NCBI GenBank assembly: GCA_016935595.1
Contig: JAFGQQ010000329.1
Location: 1-6,584, forward strand
Direction of reading: 5' to 3'
DNA from: Bacteroidales bacterium
GTDB taxonomy: Bacteria > Bacteroidota > Bacteroidia > Bacteroidales > UBA10428
Length of the DNA stretch: 6,584 nt
Shown here: positions 1-6,119 of the stretch, in pieces
How the letters are laid out: the number at the start of each line of letters is the position of its first letter
How positions within the stretch are numbered: the stretch's first letter is position 1
Position numbers and translations under genes: made by a program
The notes under the pieces: model-generated
Database searches by the model: none
What the model was told of the DNA's origin: nothing
The model's input: only the letters and a program-made list of their open reading frames with translations

Positions 1-53
1 ATAAAATTGAAATTCCCGAGAAAGAATTAAAGTTTCTTGATTCTATTTTATAA
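1..53 (+). CDS. C-terminal end of an upstream gene (partial)
   Basis: The third forward frame is open from the window edge and reads KIEIPEKELKFLDSIL before a TAA at 51-53. The lysine/glutamate-rich, helix-like composition looks like a real protein end. The other two forward frames stop sooner: one at once (TAA at 2-4) and one at 28-30. With only 16 residues visible, no family can be named. The next gene starts 23 bases downstream on the same strand with no visible terminator between them, so this gene may head the same operon. An open frame this short can arise by chance, hence the modest confidence. Confidence 0.45.
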   Translation, partial: KIEIPEKELKFLDSIL

Positions 54-76
54 CTTACGTATATGAATTTTTAAAA

Positions 77-538
77 ATGATAATTATGAATAAAAAAGAA
101 ATCATTAACAATTTCCTTGAATCAAAAAAATTTACAATGGCAGGTGTTTCGAGGAATAAAAAGAAATTTGGATATGTGGTTTTCAATGAATTAAAACAAA
201 AAGGGTACGACATAACACCTATCAATCCTAATACAACCGAAATTGACGGAACAAATTGCCATGCCGATGTTTTATCAGTACCAGGAGAAATTGAAAATTT
301 ATTTATTGCTGTACCAAAATCACAAACTGTTGATATAGTTAAACAAGCCAAAGAAAAAGGGGTAAAACGTATATGGATCCAGCAAATGTCTGATACAACC
401 GAAGCATTGGAAACAGCAAAAGAAGCAGGTATTGAATTAATTGCAAAAAAATGTATTTTTATGTATGCCGAACCGGTTAGCGGAGTTCATAAATTTCACA
501 GATTTTTTGCAAAGCTTTTTGGCGGATTATACAAATAA
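77..538 (+). CDS. CoA-binding domain protein (YccU-like, CoA_binding_2 family)
   Basis: A 153-residue cytoplasmic protein with a single Rossmann-type fold. Visible family features are an N-terminal strand-turn AGVSRNKKKFGY (about 22-33), where the nucleotide is bound in relatives, and then YDITPINPN (44-52), an acidic/Gly stretch EIDGTNCHADV (55-65) and LFIAVPKSQT (75-84). These are followed by IWIQQ (99-103), and the C-terminal part holds KKCIFMYAEP (124-133) and HKFHRFFAKLFG (138-149), also typical of the family. The fold matches the CoA-binding domain of succinyl-CoA synthetase alpha subunits, but the catalytic and ATP-grasp parts are absent, so this is a stand-alone ligand-binding protein. 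Its biological role is generally unknown. Two starts are possible, ATG at 77 and ATG at 86, and neither has a Shine-Dalgarno sequence. The second would begin MNKKEIINNFL and is equally plausible. The gene lies 11 bases before an aldo/keto reductase, probably co-transcribed. Confidence 0.88.
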   Translation: MIIMNKKEIINNFLESKKFTMAGVSRNKKKFGYVVFNELKQKGYDITPINPNTTEIDGTNCHADVLSVPGEIENLFIAVPKSQTVDIVKQAKEKGVKRIWIQQMSDTTEALETAKEAGIELIAKKCIFMYAEPVSGVHKFHRFFAKLFGGLYK

Positions 539-549
539 ATTACACATAA

Positions 550-1542
550 ATGAATTACCTAAATCTAGGTAACAGCGATTTAAAAATATCTAAAATTGCT
601 TTCGGCGCATGGGCCATTGGCGGCTGGATGTGGGGCGGATCGGATGAAAAAGATGCTTTACTGGCCATTGATAAAGCAATTGATTTGGGAATAACTTCTA
701 TTGATACCGCTGCTATTTATGGTTTTGGTCATAGTGAAGAATTGATAGGTAAAGCTATTAAAGGAAAAAGAGAAAAAATTCAAATATTTACAAAATACGG
801 ACTGATATGGGATGATAATAAAGGGGAATATTATTTCACCAGTCAGAAAAATGATGGAACCCCAATAAAAATTTATAAATATGCCCCAAAAAAAAGTGTA
901 ATTAATGAGTGCGAACAAAGTCTAAAAAGGCTTTGCACCGACTATATCGATCTTTACCAGATTCATTGGCCCGACAATACAACACCGGTTGAAGAAACCA
1001 TGGAAGCAATGGAAATCCTCAAAAAACAAGGTAAAATAAAAGCTGCAGGTGTTAGTAATTATTCAAAAAATCGAATTTCTGAAGCCAGAAAATATTTCAA
1101 CATTATTTCAAACCAGGTACCTTACAGTATGGTTAATAGAGAAATTGAAAATGAATTAATACCATATTGCATTGAAAAGAATATTGGCATATTGGCATAC
1201 AGTCCTTTACAAAGAGGCATACTAACGGGAAAAATTAAAGATAATTATAAATTTAACAAAGGAGACAATCGATCAGATAATCCATATTTTAAAAAACCAA
1301 ATTTACAAAGAATAAATAATTTCCTTGAAAAGCTAAAACCTATTGCAAAAAAATATAACGCTTCTTTAACTCAGCTAGTAATTAACTGGACTTGCCAAAG
1401 ACCCGGCATAACCTGTGTATTGGTTGGTGCAAGAAATCCGAAACAAGTTGAAGAGAATGCAAAATCATTGGAATTCATGTTATCAAATGAGGATATAAAT
1501 CTAATTAATAAAGAATTGGATAAAGTTATAATTAACAAATAA
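550..1542 (+). CDS. Aldo/keto reductase (NAD(P)H-dependent)
   Basis: A complete 330-residue TIM-barrel oxidoreductase that would reduce an aldehyde or ketone with NADPH or NADH in the cytoplasm. The four catalytic residues of the superfamily are in place: Asp52 and Tyr57 in SIDTAAIYG, Lys82 in IFTKYG and His139 in LYQIHWPD. Cofactor-side motifs follow: GVSNY (167-171), YSPLQRGILTGK (217-228) and VLVGARNPKQVEEN (290-303). The segment after Lys82 (about 84-117) is a long loop seen in the subfamily that includes Bacillus general stress protein 69 (YhdN), so it is closer to that group than to short aldose reductases. The physiological substrate cannot be deduced. The gene starts 11 bases after the CoA-binding protein without a strong ribosome site. 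It converges with the leftward phosphohexomutase gene, only 11 bases separating the stops. No frameshift or missing motif is seen. Confidence 0.95.
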   Translation: MNYLNLGNSDLKISKIAFGAWAIGGWMWGGSDEKDALLAIDKAIDLGITSIDTAAIYGFGHSEELIGKAIKGKREKIQIFTKYGLIWDDNKGEYYFTSQKNDGTPIKIYKYAPKKSVINECEQSLKRLCTDYIDLYQIHWPDNTTPVEETMEAMEILKKQGKIKAAGVSNYSKNRISEARKYFNIISNQVPYSMVNREIENELIPYCIEKNIGILAYSPLQRGILTGKIKDNYKFNKGDNRSDNPYFKKPNLQRINNFLEKLKPIAKKYNASLTQLVINWTCQRPGITCVLVGARNPKQVEENAKSLEFMLSNEDINLINKELDKVIINK

Positions 1543-1553
1543 AAGGAGATTAA

Positions 1554-3089
1554 TCAATTACTTTTTAAATAATCTTCAATAATATTTGTATCGAGTGTAT
1601 TAATTTTTAAAAAGATCTTCATTAATCTGTTTAAAGTCATCTTAATACCCTTTTTTGAAGTAGATTCAATATTTAGAACCAAATATGGTTCATGTAATGA
1701 CATCCGTAATAAAAACCACCCATCACCAAAATACTTATCTGCAGAAATTCTTATTCCGTCAATATTGCTTAAATTAATTTTCCATCCCGGCACTGTATCA
1801 GAGTATCGTTTTATAATTTGTATAATTCTGTTACCTTCTTCCAGATATTTGGCAGGTTTTATTTTTAAACGAAACTGAAGATTTTCTCCTGTAGTACTAT
1901 AATCTTTAATTAATTCACAAATATCGTGTTTTCCTACCTGTTTAAATTTTGCCAGTCTAATCAATACTTTTGCAGCCATAAACATGCCATCATCAATATA
2001 CTTGTTTTCGCGAAAAGCCGAATGACCTGAGGTTTCAATTGCAACAGGACAATTTAAATTTTCTCTATTTAACCGGATTGCCTCATTTATCACGCTCTTA
2101 TATCCACGTTTAAACCTATGATGAATTCCTCCCATCCTGTTTTGAATAAAATCAGTTAATGAATCTGAAGTTATGGAATCTGTAACAATTGTTGATTTTG
2201 GAAATTCTTCAATAATAATGGCTGCTATTAAGGCAACAAGCCTGTCTCTTAATATCGAATTCCCCCTGTTATCAACAAAAGCAGCCTTGTCGCAATCAGA
2301 ATCAAAAATAATTCCCAGATCAGCATCATTATCAATAACTGCTTTTTGCAAGGGTTTGATTGCCAGATCGTCTTCTGTATTAGGCATATGATTTGGAAAA
2401 TTACCATCAGGATTTAAAAATATACTCCCTTTAGTATTAGCACCTAAAGGTTCAAGAATTTTCTCAGCTATAAATCCACCTGCTCCATTAGCAGCATCAA
2501 TAATAATCTTTAATCCTTTCAAGGGTTGATTTTTAACTCTTTCATCATTAGCTTTTTCAATAATATGCTTCAGCATAAAGTTTGCATATTTTGAATTTAC
2601 ATCTATTTCTTCAATTTTCCCATGTTTATTTCCAGGAGATATATCTGATTTATTTTCTATAATTTTCTGAATGTCTTTCTTATTTAAAACTCCTTCACTT
2701 GTAAGAAATTTCACTCCATTCCAATTAAAAGGCAGATGACTGGCTGTAATCATAATTGCTCCATCACATTTATACTTACTACTTAAAACTGTTAAATATA
2801 AGGCAGGAGTAATTACCATTTGACAGTCAAATATATGTATACCAAAACTTTGTAAAATTTCAATAACTGCTTTTTTTAATTCAGGTCCTGACAAACGTGA
2901 ATCAATTCCAACAGATACTTTTAATTTATCAGGTTGTTTAGATTTTTTTTCGGCCAGCCATTGAATAAATGAAATTGTTAGCTTTTTAATTATTTCATCA
3001 TTTAAAACAACCTTTTCATCTGGGTGAGAAGATATAGCAATTCCCCTTATATCCGAGCTATGTTGAAGTACCTTTAATTCAGCATTCAT
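1554..3089 (-). CDS. Phosphoglucomutase/phosphomannomutase family protein (alpha-D-phosphohexomutase)
   Basis: A complete 511-residue enzyme expected to shift phosphate between C6 (or C5) and C1 of a sugar phosphate through a phosphoserine. The four-domain layout is visible: N-terminal SSDIRG (11-16); catalytic loop TASHLPFNWNG (115-125) with Ser117 as the phosphoserine; metal loop DSDCD (263-267) with three aspartates for Mg; a sugar-loop counterpart FKRGYK (326-331); ETSGH (352-356) for the sugar hydroxyls; and C-terminal DGIR (444-447) with RMSLHEP (462-468) for phosphate. Several motifs differ from the common forms: TASHNP reads TASHLP, the DR ending the DGDxDR metal motif is DK (Lys268), and the final RxSGTEP-type loop is RMSLHEP. 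From memory these resemble a divergent subfamily also found in plant plastids. Substrate (glucose, mannose, glucosamine or a pentose) is not decidable. It follows kdsD by 6 bases, so the two are surely co-transcribed and possibly translationally coupled. Confidence 0.9.
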   Translation of the reverse strand: MNAELKVLQHSSDIRGIAISSHPDEKVVLNDEIIKKLTISFIQWLAEKKSKQPDKLKVSVGIDSRLSGPELKKAVIEILQSFGIHIFDCQMVITPALYLTVLSSKYKCDGAIMITASHLPFNWNGVKFLTSEGVLNKKDIQKIIENKSDISPGNKHGKIEEIDVNSKYANFMLKHIIEKANDERVKNQPLKGLKIIIDAANGAGGFIAEKILEPLGANTKGSIFLNPDGNFPNHMPNTEDDLAIKPLQKAVIDNDADLGIIFDSDCDKAAFVDNRGNSILRDRLVALIAAIIIEEFPKSTIVTDSITSDSLTDFIQNRMGGIHHRFKRGYKSVINEAIRLNRENLNCPVAIETSGHSAFRENKYIDDGMFMAAKVLIRLAKFKQVGKHDICELIKDYSTTGENLQFRLKIKPAKYLEEGNRIIQIIKRYSDTVPGWKINLSNIDGIRISADKYFGDGWFLLRMSLHEPYLVLNIESTSKKGIKMTLNRLMKIFLKINTLDTNIIEDYLKSN

Positions 3090-3095
3090 ATCTGA

Positions 3096-3698
3096 TTAAT
3101 TTTCAAAGTTTCTCGATTTTTGACCTAAATATCCTCCATGATGGAGTTTAGAATAACCTTCTTTGGTGAAATTTATTTTTTTCATCATTAATACAACCAA
3201 CACATCGCCTATTACAGTCATTACCGTAGTTGATGTTGTAGGAGTTAAATCGAGCGGACATACTTCTTTCGGATTGCCTGTAAAAAGAATTAGATTCGCA
3301 ATCTTTCCTAACTCACTTTGAGGATTACCTGTAATTACAATAATTGGTATCTGGTTATATAGTTTTTTAGTTAAATCAACTAATTCGATAATTTCCCTTG
3401 TTTTTCCTGAATTGGAAATTAATAATAAAATATCATTTTTTTGAATTATCCCCAAATCGCCATGTTGAGCATCGCTCGGATGTAAAAATAATGACGGTGT
3501 ACCTGTCGAGCTAAATGTAGTAGCAATATTCAAGGCAATTTGGCCTGCCTTACCCATACCACTCACAATTAACTTACCCCCGTCTGTATGAACTTTGGTA
3601 TAAATTAATTCAATTGCTTTTCGATAATTATCGTTAACTGGTATATTTTCAATTGCCATTGATTCAGAATCCAATATACTTTTTATTAAATTAATCAT
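3096..3698 (-). CDS. kdsD: Arabinose-5-phosphate isomerase-like SIS-domain protein (single-domain KdsD)
   Basis: A complete 200-residue sugar isomerase domain. Its likely reaction is ribulose 5-phosphate to arabinose 5-phosphate, the first committed step toward Kdo of lipopolysaccharide, in the cytoplasm. KdsD/KpsF/GutQ signatures are clear: GMGKAG (47-52, Lys50), STGTPSLFLHPSDAQHGDLG (64-83), SNSGKTREI (95-103), KEVCPLDLTPTTSTT (144-158) and HHGGYLG (186-192), where His186 aligns with the catalytic histidine. The long proteins of enterobacteria (about 330 residues) continue into two CBS domains. This one stops just after the SIS domain, like the single-domain isomerases described in Bacteroides fragilis. 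The usual GKSG serine is alanine (Ala51). Alternatives such as 6-phospho-3-hexuloisomerase share the fold but usually lack the HGDLG and CPLxLxPTTSTT motifs. A matching promoter lies about 70 bases upstream, and the gene leads a two-gene operon with the phosphohexomutase. Confidence 0.82.
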   Translation of the reverse strand: MINLIKSILDSESMAIENIPVNDNYRKAIELIYTKVHTDGGKLIVSGMGKAGQIALNIATTFSSTGTPSLFLHPSDAQHGDLGIIQKNDILLLISNSGKTREIIELVDLTKKLYNQIPIIVITGNPQSELGKIANLILFTGNPKEVCPLDLTPTTSTTVMTVIGDVLVVLMMKKINFTKEGYSKLHHGGYLGQKSRNFEN

Positions 3699-3736
3699 TT
3701 ATATAAATTTCAAATAATTTTTAATTCATTTGGTAA

Positions 3737-3752
3737 AAGTGTTCGTACACTT
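3737..3752. repeat. Short inverted repeat in the kdsD leader
   Basis: AAGTGT and ACACTT are perfect 6-base arms around TCGT. The repeat lies in the untranslated leader of kdsD, about 40 bases before its start codon and about 10 bases downstream of the palindrome at the predicted start of transcription. It could fold as a small hairpin in the mRNA or act as a binding site. The stem is short and might be chance in AT-rich DNA, although its G/C content stands out from the surroundings. Confidence 0.4.
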
Positions 3753-3761
3753 AAAATTAAC

Positions 3762-3771
3762 TGGTATACCA
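3762..3771. promoter_or_regulatory. Perfect 10-base palindrome TGGTATACCA, possible operator
   Basis: TGGTATACCA is fully self-complementary. Its right end overlaps the last bases of the predicted -7 element of the kdsD promoter, and it covers the expected start of transcription. A protein bound there would block RNA polymerase, so a repressor site is a reasonable guess. The half-site is only five bases and no regulator is encoded in view, so this remains inference. Confidence 0.4.
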
Positions 3772-3799
3772 AAGTTATAATATTCTTTTAAAATACAAA
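3770..3799 (-). promoter_or_regulatory. Bacteroidota-type promoter for the kdsD-phosphohexomutase operon
   Basis: On the minus strand, TTTG (complement of 3796-3799) is followed after 18 bases by TAACTTTG (complement of 3770-3777), an exact match to the TAnnTTTG -7 element described for Bacteroides sigma factors. The usual spacing is about 19-21 bases, so 18 is slightly short. Transcription would start near 3764, giving a leader of roughly 65 bases before the kdsD ATG. No ribosome-binding site is visible ahead of that ATG, which is normal for the phylum. Confidence 0.6.
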
Positions 3800-3831
3800 T
3801 AATTAAAACCAAAAAATTAAAAATTAGGTTT

Positions 3832-4071
3832 TTATGAAAGTTTTTTTACTCTCATAAACTTTGTGAAAGTTGTGCTAGAAATTTTTAACAGGTAATGTCC
3901 CTTTGGAAGATCATTTAAATTTAAATTCAAAACCTCTCCATCTGAATTAATTGTTGTATAACTTGTTAAAATATGTTTGCCTTTTGAGTTATAAATATCG
4001 CATAATACATTTTTATCAGTTATGACCTCAGTTTCTTTTATTTCTGTTAAATGATTAATTTTTGGCATCAT
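3832..4071 (-). CDS. Short protein resembling an orphan T9SS type A C-terminal sorting domain; possible gene remnant
   Basis: A 79-residue frame whose body reads like the C-terminal domain that targets proteins to the type IX secretion system: a strand ending DIYNSKGKHIL (25-35), then EVLNLNLNDLPKGHYLLKI (46-64) and TKFMRVKKL (70-78). The LPKGxYLLKI core followed by a basic end is the hallmark. Such domains normally sit at the end of large secreted proteins that begin with a signal peptide. Here there is neither cargo nor signal peptide, only about 20 uncharacteristic residues (MMPKINHLTEIKETEVITDK). Upstream the frame stays open through one arm of the inverted repeat at 4091-4146 and meets a TAA in its loop (complement of 4117-4119). 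The likeliest reading is the surviving tail of a lost T9SS cargo gene. A real small protein is possible. No promoter was found for it alone. Confidence 0.5.
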   Translation of the reverse strand: MMPKINHLTEIKETEVITDKNVLCDIYNSKGKHILTSYTTINSDGEVLNLNLNDLPKGHYLLKISSTTFTKFMRVKKLS

Positions 4072-4090
4072 CTTTAATAATTTTAAATAA

Positions 4091-4146
4091 TTAACAAATA
4101 GTTTACTTTTAATAGTTTAAAAACAGAAAAGTAAACTATTTGTTAA
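4091..4146. repeat. Perfect inverted repeat, 20-base arms, 16-base loop (hairpin; terminator or palindromic element)
   Basis: Bases 4091-4110 and 4127-4146 are exact reverse complements with no mismatch over 20 bases, separated by 16 bases. Both ends finish in TTAA. The loop holds AATAGTTTA (4111-4119), a second copy of 4097-4105, so the right arm segment 4132-4140 can pair with either copy. The arms have only three G/C bases each. The repeat starts 28 bases after the stop of the leftward peptidase gene, so it could end that transcript, but on that strand the run of T precedes the hairpin rather than following it. On the plus strand an A run follows it. It could equally be a small palindromic repeat or MITE-like insertion. 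Confidence 0.8.
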
Positions 4147-4174
4147 AAAAAATATTTATATCTATTATAACTAT

Positions 4175-5866
4175 TTAGATACCAATAAATTGTTGTGCAT
4201 AATATTTTGCAGTTAGTTTTTCGCCTGTTGCTTTTTCAATCATTTCGTTCCAATAAAACCTGTTACCTGGTTTGAAAACATAATTTATCAGGTATTCCCC
4301 AACTTCCGGTTTATTTGTGAAGCTTTGGCCAGTAATGTTTTCCGTTTTCAATACATTTTTCCCAATATAAAAATATAATTGTGAAGCTAATAAATCGCCC
4401 AATAAGTAATTATGATAATAAGCAGGATATAGAGATATATGAATTTTCGATGCCCAGTCAGGTTTATCTCTCCCCTCGGGTTTTTGCAGCAATTGATATT
4501 TTTCAACTAATTCCCACCACAATTTATTTAAATCCTGTTCAGGCTCTTCAAACATGCTTTTCTCAAACCTGAACATTACCTGGCTCCATCGGCTAAACAC
4601 CAACAATTCTAATTGTAAATTTTTAACCAGATCATTCGAAATACTGTCTTTCTCATTATCGGAAATTCCAATATTATCTTGCAACCATTGAGGATTTGAA
4701 TACATCCGTCCGAACATAAGTGCAATAGCTTCAGTAGTGAATGTATGTGCCGGCGTTCTTAAAAAATAAGGCAAACTATAATCATGATATTTATCATAAA
4801 CAGCATGCCCGAGTTCATGTAGTATGGTGTTCATCCAATAGCTGTCTGGCCTTATATTTGCTAATATTCTCACATCTCCATTTCTGTCAACATCCATACA
4901 AAATGCATGTTGATTTTTCCCCTCTTTCTCATAAAGATCACTATTATTAATAATACCCTCTACATCAAGACCTAAACCTGAATAATATTTTCTTGATAAT
5001 TCAACAATGTCTTTGTCTTTAAAATAATTATCTATATCTACCTGATAGATTGCAGGAGCTTCCTGGAAAAATTTATTCTGGTAATGCCATGGCATTAATT
5101 CATTTTTAGGGATGCTATATTTTTTCGATAAATAATTATCGATATCATCTTTCAGATTCTTAAAAACATCTTTTGTTAAAGTATCTAATTCATTAAAAAT
5201 TGCTTCGATTTCTTCAGGATCCTGATCATCAAGTTTTAATGACATTTCATAATGATTTGAGAATCCCAATTCTTTTGCAGCCTCATTTCTCAATTTCACC
5301 AATTCTTTTACATCGTCAACAACTTCTTCGGCAATACTTTTACTTGCCAGCCATGCATCTTTTAATTCATTAGAATTAACAGATTTCTTCAATATACTAT
5401 CTATTTGATTATCAGAATAAATTTTTCCTTTAATTAAAGCCCTATGAGTTGTAAACTTCTGTTCAAGTTCATTTTGTTTGGTTATTATTTGCTTAATTAA
5501 TTCTTCATTCATCTGGTAACCTAAAAATGAATTATAAAGAACATCAACCTGCCTCTTTAATAACTCATCTTTGATCAGTCCTGATTCTTTAAAGTCTTTT
5601 AACTTCTTAAAATCATCTTTATTCGAAAGTATGGTTGCATATTGAATAGAAAGCTCAGCAGTTTTATTATAATCTTCCGCCTTCCCTGTAACCGCAGCTT
5701 TATAACTAGATTTATTAACTTCAATACTTACAGGAATTATTTTATTCTCTAATTCCTTAATAAAATTTAAATATACCTTTTCGGTTTTATTTAAAATATT
5801 ATTGCATGACCATACCATAATGATAAGTATGAAAATTGTTAATTGATAAAATACATATTTTTTCAT
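4175..5866 (-). CDS. Lipoprotein zinc metallopeptidase, M2/M3-like gluzincin
   Basis: A complete 563-residue peptidase, probably anchored to the envelope by lipid. The N-terminus MKKYVFYQLTIFILIIMVWSC has two lysines, a hydrophobic core and a lipobox-like VWSC with Cys21 as the lipid site, although tryptophan at -2 is unusual. The catalytic zinc motif is HELGH (350-354), with His350 and His354 as ligands and Glu351 as the general base. Glu379 in TTEA, 25 residues further on, fits the third ligand of gluzincins. The surroundings (PWHYQNKFFQEAP 259-271, QHAFCMDVDRNGDVRILAN 319-337, LRTPAHTFTTEAIALMFGR 369-387, YYHNYLLGDLLASQL 483-497) resemble bacterial relatives of angiotensin-converting enzyme and oligopeptidases, enzymes that trim short peptides. 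The M2 versus M3 assignment is not certain by eye. The N-terminal half is helix-rich, as expected for the channel lid of this fold. Start codon at 5866 lacks a Shine-Dalgarno sequence. No partner gene is evident. Confidence 0.88.
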   Translation of the reverse strand: MKKYVFYQLTIFILIIMVWSCNNILNKTEKVYLNFIKELENKIIPVSIEVNKSSYKAAVTGKAEDYNKTAELSIQYATILSNKDDFKKLKDFKESGLIKDELLKRQVDVLYNSFLGYQMNEELIKQIITKQNELEQKFTTHRALIKGKIYSDNQIDSILKKSVNSNELKDAWLASKSIAEEVVDDVKELVKLRNEAAKELGFSNHYEMSLKLDDQDPEEIEAIFNELDTLTKDVFKNLKDDIDNYLSKKYSIPKNELMPWHYQNKFFQEAPAIYQVDIDNYFKDKDIVELSRKYYSGLGLDVEGIINNSDLYEKEGKNQHAFCMDVDRNGDVRILANIRPDSYWMNTILHELGHAVYDKYHDYSLPYFLRTPAHTFTTEAIALMFGRMYSNPQWLQDNIGISDNEKDSISNDLVKNLQLELLVFSRWSQVMFRFEKSMFEEPEQDLNKLWWELVEKYQLLQKPEGRDKPDWASKIHISLYPAYYHNYLLGDLLASQLYFYIGKNVLKTENITGQSFTNKPEVGEYLINYVFKPGNRFYWNEMIEKATGEKLTAKYYAQQFIGI

Positions 5867-6007
5867 AGAATTATTATATGAACTAATAAAATTTAAGAAT
5901 TACTATAAAAATAGCTAAAATATTAATAATATATGTTCAATCATTTAATTCAATTTAAGATGTCATAAACCTTTGCTGAAAGTTACATTTTTTTATAAAA
6001 AATTTTG

Positions 6008-6021
6008 GTGATTCATATCAC
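6008..6021. promoter_or_regulatory. Putative CRP/FNR-family operator GTGATTCATATCAC
   Basis: GTGAT and ATCAC are perfect 5-base arms around TCAT, giving GTGA-N6-TCAC, the core recognised by CRP-type proteins. With outer G/C in place of T/A, it also resembles the TTGAT-N4-ATCAA site of FNR. It lies about 118 bases before the secreted-protein start and about 148 before the peptidase start, almost at the centre of the 5931-6090 inverted repeat. The cognate regulator is not in the window, so the binding protein is inferred. Confidence 0.45.
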
Positions 6022-6056
6022 TCTAATATGTGCAACAATGAATTATAAATTAGGTA

Positions 6057-6073
6057 TATAAACTTGGTTTATA
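6057..6073. repeat. Inverted repeat TATAAAC-TTG-GTTTATA
   Basis: Two 7-base arms pair exactly around TTG. The TATAAAC half occurs again at 6091-6097, and ATAAACCT appears at both 5965-5972 and 6092-6099, so this motif is over-represented upstream of the secreted-protein gene. The left arm overlaps a possible -7/-10 element (TAAACTTG, 6059-6066). It may be an operator over the promoter. The low complexity of the DNA makes chance a serious alternative. Confidence 0.35.
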
Positions 6074-6119
6074 AAATTAATTGAACATATTATAAACCTC
6101 TTCGGAATGGATTAAAATA

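Larger units (their letters stand above)
5931..6090. repeat. Widely spaced 11-base inverted repeat ATATGTTCAAT ... ATTGAACATAT
   Basis: ATATGTTCAAT at 5931-5941 is the exact reverse complement of 6080-6090, with 138 bases between. The pair frames most of the divergent promoter region, with its centre near 6010. It could be two sites for one regulator facing the two genes, or the ends of a small insertion of 160 bases. No convincing target-site duplication is visible outside the ends (at most AT). Confidence 0.5.

Noticed and set aside
55..351. Minus-strand open frame of 98 codons with hydrophobic C-terminus
   Set aside because: It lies antisense to the CoA-binding protein, whose family motifs are clear; the hydrophobicity comes from the complement of lysine-rich codons.
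2173..2391. Plus-strand open frame of 72 codons inside the phosphohexomutase gene
   Set aside because: It is antisense to the metal-loop region of a complete enzyme and has no supporting signal.
3754..3831. AT-rich stretch considered as a possible riboswitch or small RNA
   Set aside because: Most of it lies upstream of the predicted start of transcription and shows no conserved stem arrangement; promoter elements explain it better.
3805..3832. AAAACC ... GGTTTT inverted repeat after the T9SS-like frame, considered as a terminator
   Set aside because: The stem is only 6 bases with a 16-base loop of A and T, too weak to call; it may simply reflect A/T runs.
4381..4950. Two plus-strand open frames (63 and 69 codons) inside the peptidase gene
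   Set aside because: Both are antisense to conserved peptidase sequence, including the zinc-site region, and resemble no known protein.
5972..6007. TTTG at 5972-5975 with AAATTTTG at 6000-6007, considered as a plus-strand promoter
   Set aside because: The spacing is 24 bases, longer than the 19-21 expected, and the -7 element lacks its first T.
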